Shown here in pieces: positions 23,244 to 33,227 of a stretch of 64,000 nt of DNA. Origin of the DNA: Hydractinia symbiolongicarpus. Taxonomy: Eukaryota; Cnidaria; Hydrozoa; Anthoathecata; Hydractiniidae. The stretch lies in contig NC_079884.1 in the NCBI RefSeq assembly GCF_029227915.1, positions 16,308,001-16,372,000 of the forward strand, read 5' to 3'. Position numbers and translations under genes: made by a program. Numbering within the stretch: position 1 is the first letter of the stretch; each line of letters begins with the position of its first letter. The notes below the pieces were generated by a model that did no database searches, was not told the DNA's origin, and saw only the letters and a list, made by a program, of their open reading frames with translations.

Positions 23244-23992
23244 CCCTATTCGGTCCGGGGTTTTTCAAACATACTATGACCGGGGGGGGGGGGGGGGGGG
23301 GGGGCGGATTCCGCCCCCCCCCATAATAACTTTTCATAGGATTGTTCAAATTGAATATAGTACGTCATAAAAGGAACAAAATAGTGGCAAAAATTTTTTG
23401 CTTGCGTCAGCACATTTTCTGTGACGTCATCAGAGGCTTGAAAATTGTTAAAAATGCCACTATCTGCTTAAAATATAATTACTTTTGTTCTAGAGCGAAT
23501 TTTTACATTCTGTTTGAAGTTTCTGAAAGCTAAATAAATTTTTTTTAACATATCTTCCGGTTTTTACATGGATCGAATAAAAAATTGCCAAAATTGCCCG
23601 AAAATCCGTTTTTTTCGATTTTCGGGTAAAATCCGACAAAATCGGGAAATCGGAATAGTCACGTGTCAAAATTATTCAAAATGATTCTTCTTGATGAAAC
23701 AAAGTTGTGTTGCAATTTCAAGTTCTAAGGATAATCCTAACAGGAGTTATTATATTTTCCCCATTATAAGGATTTCATAGAGATTTTAGGGGTAGTTTCG
23801 AGTAATGGCCAATATCAAAGCCTCTGAAAGGTATGGGACCTAAAAATTTAGCATGCAGGTGTCTAATAGATAAATGTTGAAACTCAGTAAGTATCATTGC
23901 CATATAAGAAAGCAATCAGGAGTTATTAAAAATAAACCGTCAGGGGGGCGGAATCCGCCTCCCCCCCCCCCCCCCCCCCGGACCGAATAGGG
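23244..23992. mobile_element. piggyBac-like MITE, 749 bp, TTAA target duplication
   Basis: Both ends are CCCTATTCGGTCCGG / CCGGACCGAATAGGG, each flanked by TTAA (23240-23243 and 23993-23996). TTAA duplication with CCC-starting TIRs is the piggyBac hallmark. A second, inner inverted pair is a G-run, CGGATTCCG, C-run block (about 23282-23322 and 23943-23979). The interior has no transposase frame. Confidence 0.85.
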
Positions 23993-24011
23993 TTAAAACG
24001 TTCAAAAACAC

Positions 24012-24090
24012 TTTGAAGTTGACTCGCCTCAACTTCCAAAGCTATACCATATAAAAGTTGACTCGCCTCAACTTTCAAAGCTACCAAATA
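24012..24090 (+). repeat. Tandem duplication, about 38-40 bp
   Basis: AGTTGACTCGCCTCAACTTY followed by CAAAGCTA occurs twice. Each copy holds a small palindrome (AGTTGA..TCAACT). Confidence 0.65.
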
Positions 24091-24673
24091 AAAGCTGATA
24101 TAGAAATAGAACAGAACAGAAGAATAGAAGCCCAGACAGCTCTGAAAGTAAAATCAGCTGCTAAGTAATGAAGTTTAAAAAATGACCTGACAATTTAATT
24201 TTTAACTGAAAATTATGATTTACATAAAACTGTTGTGTAATGTTTCTTCTTTGGAGATCTTTTGTGACTAATGTCAAAACGTTCAAAAATTGACATTTTC
24301 ACAAATATAAAAACAACTGTGTTGAAATAACTTAAATATTTATTCAATAGGTGAACGTGTTTTTATAGTACAAACAATTTTAAATGAGTTCAAAATAATA
24401 AAGTGTGGCTTTGTTAAAAAGCTGACCTGTTAACCGTTACGACGAGTTGTTTTAACAATAAGTTTATATCATGAGTTCTCCTATTATGGTATGTTTAACG
24501 ACTTATCCCTTTAAGAATAGCGACCTTAGTAATAAGGACTGGGTAAGAACTCTCTGAAGAATAACACATCAAAGTTCCGTGTAGCGAAACACCAAATCTG
24601 TATTATAAGGCAGGGCTTGATATTATTTTACATTATACATGAGAAATTTAAACATTGTCTTAACAACTATTTT

Positions 24674-26023
24674 TTATGAGCCTGTATTTGTCAACGCACC
24701 TGCACCACCACCAAACCCATACCCCTTCGGTCCAAAGCTCTTGCCATAACAAGCTGAAAAATAAAATCGATTCCGTCTGTTATATAGATTATCAAAAGCT
24801 TTTGGCTATCGTGAAAGGATTTATATCTTACGGTACTTAAGTTAAGCAAACATTTGCAAAAATAAATCCTGCAAAAATTTTGGACTCAATTTGCAAAAAT
24901 AAATCATGGAAGAAAAGACTTTCATGCCCTTGAACTTTTCTTCAGATATTTCATGTCGTGAAAGCTTCATTATGTCAGATTCGCAAAAAAAATCTAAATT
25001 TACTCAACGTATAGAGAGAGAGAATTTCGAATGAATAAATAAATATTTCCACTCCTCACTTGTGCTTTTTATTTACACAAATTAACCTTGTTATACATAA
25101 ATATTAACTGTGCTAGTTATAAACAATGCAATGTTTTGCGCAGTATGCACTCTTTTATTTTTTATTAAAAAATGTCACTTACCGGCGCAATATATCTCTC
25201 CGCTATTTTCTTGACATGTTGTTGAGTCTAATTTCTTATTACATGTGTGACAGTTAAAACAACCTCTATGCCACGACTAAGAAATAACGAGCAATTGTTC
25301 AAATATTTATAATCCTCAAATTTAATGGTTTTGTTAACGTCAAGCAAGATACTAATTGACTCTTGCACTTCGTTTTTCTGAATAATGTGACTACAAATGG
25401 CTCTTTCCAACAAATTAAATAACACGATCATTGTATTTCATGAAACCTACCATTCCTGCTCCTAATACTTCTTCTGCATGATAAACGGATCCCCCGCATC
25501 TTGGACAACGATTCCCTCCCATATAGGACATGCCTGCAGCAGTCAACGGACCAGTAGTTTCTGCCCATTTGCCTTCAGCTGCATCCATACTTAAAGTTCC
25601 TGCACCTGCTCCATAACCATAACCTTTGGGACCATATTTCCTTCCATAGCATGATTTGCAATAAATTTCGTTCTCTATCGATGCAGAAGAAGAAAAAATC
25701 AGATAGTTATAAAGATTCATTAACGAACATAATACTACAATATTTTCTTATTAATACGACTGCATCTTGTAGTTTTAAATGGTCTTTGTTCACAATAAGA
25801 AAGCATACAAAAGATGCGAAATCAGAAAAGGAGCAGTACAGTAAAAAACAATACCTTCCATCGCTTCCGCCACCGTTGTCGAGGACAGTGTAACATTACA
25901 GTCTTTACAAGTATAACAGCCAATTTTGTGCCACGAACGCAGAGCGCCAACTTTTTCTTCCGCGTGGTATACTTTCTTTCCGCATCGTCCGCACATACCG
26001 CCACCAGAAAGGAAGGAAGACAT
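24674..26023 (-). CDS. Two-LIM cysteine- and glycine-rich protein (CRP/muscle LIM protein type)
   Basis: Four exons join in phase: 26023-25855, 25674-25451, 25276-25183 and 24753-24674, giving 188 residues. LIM1 ([13 protein letters not shown]...[12 protein letters not shown]...YCKSCYG) is followed by the glycine-rich [14 protein letters not shown] segment. LIM2 ([13 protein letters not shown]...[12 protein letters not shown]...YCAACYG) is followed by [14 protein letters not shown] and the stop. The zinc ligands of both LIM domains are present. Each LIM followed by GPKGYG-rich sequence defines the CSRP/MLP family, whose members bind alpha-actinin, zyxin and actin and act in muscle and cytoskeleton. 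Length and layout match CSRP1-3 (about 190 residues). I cannot say which vertebrate paralogue is closest; one ancestral gene is likely. All four junctions have GT-AG ends. Confidence 0.93.
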
Positions 26024-26050
26024 TTCGAATTCAATATTAAAATTTAGCAA

Positions 26051-27003
26051 CCAAAGCGTTCACGTAAGAGTTGTTTGCTCAAGTGTCTGTCCGCAATGAG
26101 TGACATCGTTTTTTTCAAAGTGTCGTGTTTATTTAATATACGCTCAAACAAAGAAGAAACTCATATATGGACAAAAATGGAATATGTAAACATTAAAGTT
26201 GCGTGTATGATTAATTTTATGTGTTTACATATAGAAAACGGATGAAAAAATATTATTATAAAGCTTTCCTACTAAGTGCGACAATGTAAGTAACTGAGTT
26301 TGGGAAAAAAAACTGGTACCCAGAGCACCTTGTAAAAAACGTTTAATTCTTTGCACAGCTGTAAGGAATTGATAATAAAGACACAAAATTATTTTCTTTA
26401 GGAATTTGACAATGAGTGAAGGTACAGATTATGTCAAAAAATACGAATAACAGTCCCCGGTCTTGAGTAGATTGACATGACCAGACCGGTCCAGAGCTAC
26501 TCTTAGGTGTATCTCAAGAGCTCTGGAGGAGAGAATGGTATAAACAAACGCAGGTGAAATTCAGCATTGAAAATGAAATTTTTAATTTCTAATTTTTATT
26601 TGACTGCTCCTTTAAGCTAAGTGTCTACACCTAAGAATAACTTGCTGCAAAATAATATCGTATGCGCCAAACAAGGTGAGCATACCTCATTGTGTTTTGC
26701 GTCCATCTAAAAATCAATGTTTGTCGTGAAAAGTGTCCACATTTTAAGTTTTTAATCATTGAAGACATATTGATATTCAGAATTGATTTTAATTCTCTAC
26801 TAGCACACTTTCCCTTGGTATGAATTCTCAACAACATCCAAGAATTCTTCTTCTTCGTTTTACTTTTATTCTATACTGTTTATACTGTTCGCCATGTCAT
26901 ACAAATTTTTTTTTTTTGCTTCTTTTGTTAAACTTTTATTCTCAGCAAGGTTGTTTATACTTCGTCTTATGTTTTCATTTTGACACGCACGTCATTTAAT
27001 TAA
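26051..27003. other. Non-coding stretch upstream of the LIM gene
   Basis: No gene seen. It holds the LIM gene's presumed promoter. Confidence 0.35.
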
Positions 27004-27039
27004 TTACAAAATCAGTTTAAATGTATTATAACCATTGAC

Positions 27040-27140
27040 CCGCAGGGTCAACATCACACCAAAGGTGCGATAATAACCAACTGGGGGTTTGGGGGGCGTT
27101 GTAAGCCCCCCCAACAGGTCCGGCGTTGGGGGGCTCGCCT
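27040..27140. repeat. GC-rich hairpin-bearing repeat fragment
   Basis: GGGGGGCGTTGTAAGCCCCCC forms a perfect hairpin inside a locally GC-rich patch in AT-rich surroundings. Likely a mobile-element fragment. Confidence 0.45.
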
Positions 27141-27189
27141 TTTTACGCCCTTTAAGCACTGAAACGCCATAAAACCGACTCTCTGACAT

Positions 27190-28585
27190 ACGCGATAGAC
27201 GTTAAGTATTCTGAACAATTGATCGAAAAAGAAGGGGAATAAATGACAACATAAAATACATTAAAATCTTTATCAGCAAGGTTGTAATCAAACCAGCAAT
27301 AGGACAACACAACACCATCATAATGTTTTTTATAGATTGAAAGTTATTAAAGCAATAATTAAAATGTTCATTCTTCTTTCTTCATATCTAGCACCAAAAT
27401 AAGGTTTTCTGCAGATTGGAGGTTATTCATGTTTCAGAAATAATGTGCATGCAATAACAGACAACAAGGATATGTATAAAGCTAATCTGTTTTGCTTTAA
27501 AATGTTAGCATGACAACTATTAATTTTAACAGATACATTGCCAGCATCGTCATAACATTGACCTTATAATGGCTGCGTAATCTGAATACTGGCCTAATTC
27601 TGTATATATATCAAGAGGAAGCTCATAAGGTTTTTAAAATGACCTTTGAAAAAGACAAACCTGAGAGCCTTCACTACAATGAATAAACCTTAAGACGTCC
27701 TCTTGCAAGTTACAATGGGAAGTATAATCGTGATCACTGAGGTGTGGAGCTTGTCGTGAGTGCCTACATTATATTTTCCAATACCATTAATAGAACCTGA
27801 AGGGAATGAATCTACCAAGGTTCTGCAGATAAAACTTGTTTAGGTTTAATAGGTTTCGATTTAGAAATCCCTTTGACGAAAAAGATTTTAACTTAAAGGT
27901 TTCGTCATTAGTGCTAGAAGTACCACATTGATCAACTAACGTTTGGGTTAATGCAAAGGGAACAACTTTGAGATGATACACACGTTTCCTTTACATTAAA
28001 GATTTAACTACAAAAAAAAGACTTGAAAAATTCAGTCTTGTAAGAAGGTTTCATCACAAAAACATTATGATTACGACATGTGTACACTATTTCATAATGG
28101 CTGCGTAATCTGAATACTGGGCTGTGATTGGTTCAACCAGTCCGCAAAAATAGCATAAGAATTTTACCGATAATTTTTGTTTAGCTAACTCGGCCAGCTA
28201 GCTATATAGCTAACTATCTATCTCTCAGTTTTTTTGTATGCCAAAACGCCACATATCTATATCTAGCTGGTGAGAGCAAACTCAGGCGACTCTTTTTTCG
28301 AACAGTGCTTTTTAAATTTTTTTTCCCAAAACAGCACTTCAATTTTGTTAGCCAGGAGACCAAGCATAATTTTTCTTACTAGGTGGACGTCACAAATATG
28401 TGGTGTTACAGTCATTTGAGCACCAAAAATAGAGTCGGTCGGTCGGCGATTGATAACTCAAAAATTTGAAAAATTGTATCCAACCATCCAGCCATTAACG
28501 CGCGCCATTAAATCGCCGATATTTAATGATAACTTTGGCAACTCCTTTAAATAGAGTTTCTGAGCGCCGTTTTCAACTACTTTAT
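27190..28585. other. Non-coding stretch
   Basis: No gene recognised. A phrase TAATGGCTGCGTAATCTGAATACTGG occurs twice (about 27567 and 28096), so part of this is a dispersed repeat. Confidence 0.4.
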
Positions 28586-28587
28586 TC

Positions 28588-28738
28588 GGAGAAACTTTCG
28601 TGTGTCCGAAAACTCACGAAATTTTTTGGATAAACTTTCGCGAATCTACAAATTGAAAAATTTTCGCGAGATAAACTTTCGCGACATCTGAAATTGGAAA
28701 GTTTTGGCGAGATAAACTTTTGCGATTTGTGATTTTGA
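28588..28738 (+). repeat. Tandem repeat, about 50-55 bp, three copies
   Basis: Copies share GATAAACTTTCGCGA-like sequence followed by a variable CTACAAATTGAAAAATTTTCGC-like part. Confidence 0.65.
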
Positions 28739-29005
28739 ACTTATCTTTTATGTTCTTATATAAAATGTGGCCTATATTTTTCTTATAATAGAAGAAGGAA
28801 GAACTATTATTGAAGATATTATTTCGGTTTGTCTGTTCAGTATTCATATTATATACTGTGAAAAGTTTATCATTTCCCGAACATGATAGTTTAGTAGGCG
28901 ACGTTTCAGGAGATCCTTCTTCCATCATCGGCCAAAGTAAAATGATGTTGAGCATGTATTTATATAATTGCAGAGGATCGAAATTCATAAAAATTAAAAA
29001 AACTT

Positions 29006-29371
<366 letters not shown>

Positions 29372-29599
29372 ATAGATACCACTCTGGCTCTGACCTAGTA
29401 CTGTGCCTCAAATAAGGTTAAGAATAAGGCACTTCTGATTCAGTTAATAGGTAGCCATGTTGGATTATATCTGCTTAAAGCATTGTCTCAGTTGCCCCAG
29501 GTCAACATGCATCTGTTTTGCTTCGCTTAAAAATACAAGTCAATAAATACATGACACATGGGTCAGTCCAATTTTAGCCATAAAGAACTGAGGTTGTTG

Positions 29600-30120
29600 A
29601 AGATTAAAGCTCCTCAGATTTGAAGCTCCCACCCACCCACCCATTATCATCTGTGGTAATGTCTCCAACTTTACTTGAACTAACTATGTTTATTTTCTTT
29701 TATGTGCTGCCAAACCGGATGACACTTGCCGAATATGCTTGCCTCCGACCACTGGCACTTCTTTTCACGCACTGGTCCAGCACTGCAAGCATACGATCAA
29801 GCTTTTGGATTGGCTCACCTCACCCAGTCGTTGATGGGTGGTCATGCGATCACTGATCACTGTGGCTGCACTGTTGCTCTAGCCGCACGGTTTCCTTACA
29901 CAACCATTTGGCTACGAGAGTTGTGAAGGTTTTTGTCCAGCGGTGGGAGCAACGGTTCATCCAATTTCCACTTGCGCTTTTACTGATGGGGATGTCGGGC
30001 TTCCTACGTCAGCCATATAACATTTGGACAGATGTGTGTGTGAGGCTTGTGTATCTTATTATTACTTTATTATTATCACTTATTATCATTACGGTGAGGC
30101 ACACCCTTTTATGAATCCTG
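29600..30120. other. Less AT-rich block, probable repeat, no gene recognised
   Basis: This segment is visibly more GC-rich than its surroundings (for example the stretch around 29740-29990). It has only short frames without a recognisable domain. Most likely a fragment of a dispersed element. Confidence 0.3.
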
Positions 30121-30755
30121 ATATTATTATTATGTGGTAACACAAGAGATCTGGGTCATGCCTTGGAATCTGTTCACAATATTATGATCCATGAGGACAT
30201 AAACTTGTGAGGGGCAACCAAAACGTGGATACTCTTAGGAAATTACCCTCTTTGCCTTGGGCAAGCATTTTGGTGTGATTACCTTGTTATGATTACTAGC
30301 AGCATGCGTTATCTGTCCTGCCTTACTCATTTATTTTCTTACCCGGCATCCCGATCCATTCCCCAAATTTACAAATTGCGTTCCATGCGTATGATGTTGT
30401 ATACCATAATGTGCCATAATACAATATTCTCGATTAATAAGTGTGTTTTTACTGAGTAACCAAGACAATTAAAACAAGATTAACCCAGCATGTAAATTTA
30501 CTCCCTCTCTCTCGTCTCTCTCAAACTAACAACCATTTCTTTTCTTACAATTTTAAAGCTCCAAGCAACCAACATGTTTTTACTATTAAGAACATAATAA
30601 GAGCAAATATAACTGGAAAAGGCTCGTAATAAGCCCCACAACAAAAGCAGATATAAAGGCTAAAGTAGTTTATAGTTGATAAAGTCCATGGACAAATCCA
30701 CTGAGGCAGGATAAAAAAATCCATTAAGACAGGATAAAAATGAAAAAGAAGTGTT
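30121..30755. other. Non-coding stretch
   Basis: No gene or clear repeat seen. Confidence 0.35.
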
Positions 30756-31110
30756 CAGGGTTCGAATTAGCAGTTCATGCCATTTTTGCGAATCACTTTG
30801 CGAAGAAAATGATAAAATTGCCAACCGAATATTTTTAAATGGTGATAGAAAAGCTTTTTTAGATCGCATTTTAAGAACTTAAGAACAAAGAACGGCGATA
30901 AAAAAGCTTTTTTAGATCGCATTTTAAAAATTTGAGAACAAAGAACGGCGATAGAAATGCTTTTTTAGATTGCGTTTTTAAAATTTAAGAACAAAGAACG
31001 CCATAGAAATGCTGTTTTAGATCGCATTTTAAAAACTTGATGGTGGTTTACTTTGTTACAGAGTGCCAAAGTTTTTGCGAACCGACTTTACTTTTCTAAT
31101 TCCAACCCTG
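30756..31110. mobile_element. Small TIR element (hAT-like ends) carrying a minisatellite
   Basis: Ends are CAGGGTTCGAATTAG and, inverted, CTAATTCCAACCCTG. CAGGG termini are typical of hAT elements, but a clean 8-bp target duplication is not evident. The interior holds about four copies of a 55-60 bp unit containing GGCGATAGAAATGCTTTTTT and AGATCGCATTTTAAAA. The same monomer fills the element at 36867-37943, inverted. Confidence 0.65.
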
Positions 31111-31339
31111 GCGTTATTTGAATTTTAATGACGTCAGCAACCCATCCACAAAAAAAAAAAATTAAGAACCTTGTTTTCACGTTGCCTCTATTGTGTAGAG
31201 CTTAAAGCGCTGATCAAAAAAAGGAAATGATCATGTGCTTTTAATGAATGTTTAATGAGATATATATAGGTTTTAAAATTTTACTGAAGTCAGCAAAGAC
31301 CTGCCAAAACACAAACATTTTTGTATTTTTGACAAACGG

Positions 31340-31460
31340 CTGCAGAGGTATTACGGTTTAAAGGTTTTTTGATGACGTCATCAACCCGCCTATTCCAAAA
31401 CGGATTCGGGTTTGGGAAACTTACCCAAATTGGTCCCAGGTGGTCCCTAGTTACCCATGT
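31340..31460 (-). repeat. Dispersed repeat family, copy A
   Basis: On the minus strand it runs GGTAACTAGGG ... CCGTTTTGGAA ... GGTTGATGACGTCATCAAAA and then AACCTTTAA. The same order appears on the plus strand at about 46496-46630 and, more diverged, at 55870-56010. Confidence 0.65.
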
Positions 31461-31830
31461 GGTGAAAAATCACCACCTCGTGGTTATTTGACCTCAAAGT
31501 TTTCAGTGCATTGTAATGGCTTAAAGGTTACCTACGATACTTTTACAATTGGGCGTCATATAATAGAAATTAAATTCAAAATTAAGAAAACGTTCTCCTT
31601 AATTTTTAAAAGTTCATCTACTTGAAGAAACAAGCTTTGTTAATTCATCGTTTTTACACTTGTGCTTCTTCTTCGATGTCTTCTCCGAGTGCGCATTAAA
31701 AACACCAAAATTCAAGATGGTTGCACGATACGTCACAGAATGGTTGTGCATTGGAATATTAAAGCAGTAAAGTTATTAATGTGGCGTGAATCATAAGTTA
31801 TCAGCTTTTGAAACTTGAAAATAAGAAATC

Positions 31831-32658
31831 ATGTCGTCTTCAGACGTTTCTGATGTTGATTGTCGAGATCAAGTTCTTGATTTCCAGTTTGAACCTAGGA
31901 AAACTCTCAAATCACGGTCTGAGAGTGATTGGGTGGATTACGAAACAGACGAAGAAGTGGAAGAAATATCTTCCAATTTCAGAACAAATCTTGCTGTAAG
32001 CACGTGGTGTAATTGTGGAAATTGTACATTAAAGCCCACAGAACGTGAACTCGAGTCCTTCGATTCATACGAGTTGAGTGGTACATTGGAAATAATTATT
32101 TTCGAACGAGATATCGTTATAAATGTAGTCCTGGAAACTAAGTTCGTCAGTTATTGATTGGATAATTATGTACGTATATTTTTAGAATCTGGGTGCATAA
32201 TATCCTACGTAAATTTCGCACCTATTATACTGCTAAAAGAAAATCTTTGGACGGCTTTGGTTGGGATGCATGATTGCGAAAGTTCTTATCTACCTCCAAA
32301 CTTGGAGGAAAGAATACGGTATTCGTATTCTTTCCTCCAAGCTCCAAAAGACAATGTCCCTAACAAGTGAGTTTCTTACTAATTTTATTGTTAGAACCAT
32401 AGCTACTCTGGCGTTATAATATCATAAATGTATTTATATAGGGCTTACAGATACGCAGCTTATCGGCAGTTTACATGGTGGGTTCATGTCCGTCTTGGTA
32501 AGTCGGTAAGAAGAGTTATTCCGTCATGTGTCGTTAATAAGATACGGGACACATTTCCTGCACCTGATAACATCTACACTGGCTTTAAAGATGGGAGATT
32601 GGTGGACGAAAATGAATTGTCTTGGGGGCGACAATGCCCAGAAGATGGAATACAATAA
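31831..32658 (+). CDS. P2X7 C-terminal-like domain protein (degenerate zinc site)
   Basis: Three exons join in phase: 31831-32080, 32186-32366 and 32442-32658, giving 215 residues. After an acidic start (MSSSDVSDVD) comes WCNCGNCTLKPTERE, then CIISYVNF, then the signature AYRYAAYRQFTWWV and RVIPSCVVNKIRDTFP..YTGF. This is the cytoplasmic ballast-type domain of the P2X7 receptor, which in cnidarians and other invertebrates often occurs alone without the ion-channel part. No membrane segment is present, so it is not a channel. Oddities: the usual Cys cluster after PTExE (the C-x-CC part) is replaced by LESFD, and the second Cys of the CI...CL motif is Ile. An 18-bp perfect hairpin lies in exon 2 next to an alternative donor (GTATTC at 32319). 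Confidence 0.85.
32301..32341. repeat. Perfect 18-bp hairpin inside a coding exon
   Basis: CTTGGAGGAAAGAATACG, loop GTATT, CGTATTCTTTCCTCCAAG. It lies within exon 2 of the P2X7-C-like gene and encodes LEERIRYSYSFLQ across the two arms. Confidence 0.95.
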
Positions 32659-32669
32659 ACTATATTAAC

Positions 32670-32675
32670 AATAAA
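32670..32675 (+). promoter_or_regulatory. Poly(A) signal AATAAA of the P2X7-C-like gene
   Basis: AATAAA about 12 bases after the stop codon; another AATAAA overlaps the stop itself. Confidence 0.5.
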
Positions 32676-32806
32676 TGTACAAAAATAAAGTAAATGAATA
32701 AATAAATAAATAAATAAATATGTTAGGAAAGTCTTGAGTACTTCGTTGAATTTTCTATTATTTCATCTCGTTCAGGTCGCTCTTTGGGGACGTTGTACCT
32801 TCGTTT

Positions 32807-33227
32807 TCAATCATTTTGGACACGAACTTCTCTATCAACCGCCCGATAGTACGAACTCAAAGCAATTTCTCTGAGAAAATTATAATTCTTTTTTTTCATG
32901 ACCTTTTTAGCAACAAAGCATTTTGAATATCGATGCCATGAAATTTTAAATTTAGGCTTGTAAGTGCCTTTGCGGGATTTTCGTTTTTTAACAGCCTATA
33001 AAAAAAGATGAAATAAGAATGGAAAGTTAGGTATTAAAATATAGATAACGGGGGTAAATATGTGGTGTTATAAAAATTATTAAAGCATTCGTACAGAAAG
33101 AGCGTGTGGCAAATATTTCTAACAATTTTGTTACGTAACTCGCTCGATCTTCGGCATACCGGCAGATTTTCCGTTTTCTGATGGCCGCCAAGCACGCTAG
33201 TACAGATGGTGAGATGAAAGTTTTCAT
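32807..33227 (-). CDS. Possible two-exon gene of unknown function, convergent with the P2X7-C-like gene
   Basis: The better-supported part is the exon 32995-32807. It follows a TTTTTTTATAG acceptor and encodes 62 residues (AVKKRKSRKG..., ISWHRYSKCFVAKK, NYNFLREIALSSYY) to a TGA; the composition is protein-like and basic. A possible first exon starts at the ATG at 33227 (MKTFISPSVLACLAAIRKRK) and could leave at a GTAACA donor in phase 0 after DRASY (about 33135). That donor is weak. No family recognised. The two genes' 3' ends are about 150 bp apart. Confidence 0.35.

Noticed and set aside
32301-32341. Hairpin as a bacterial-type terminator
   Set aside because: The window is eukaryotic, there is no T-run, and the hairpin lies inside a coding exon.
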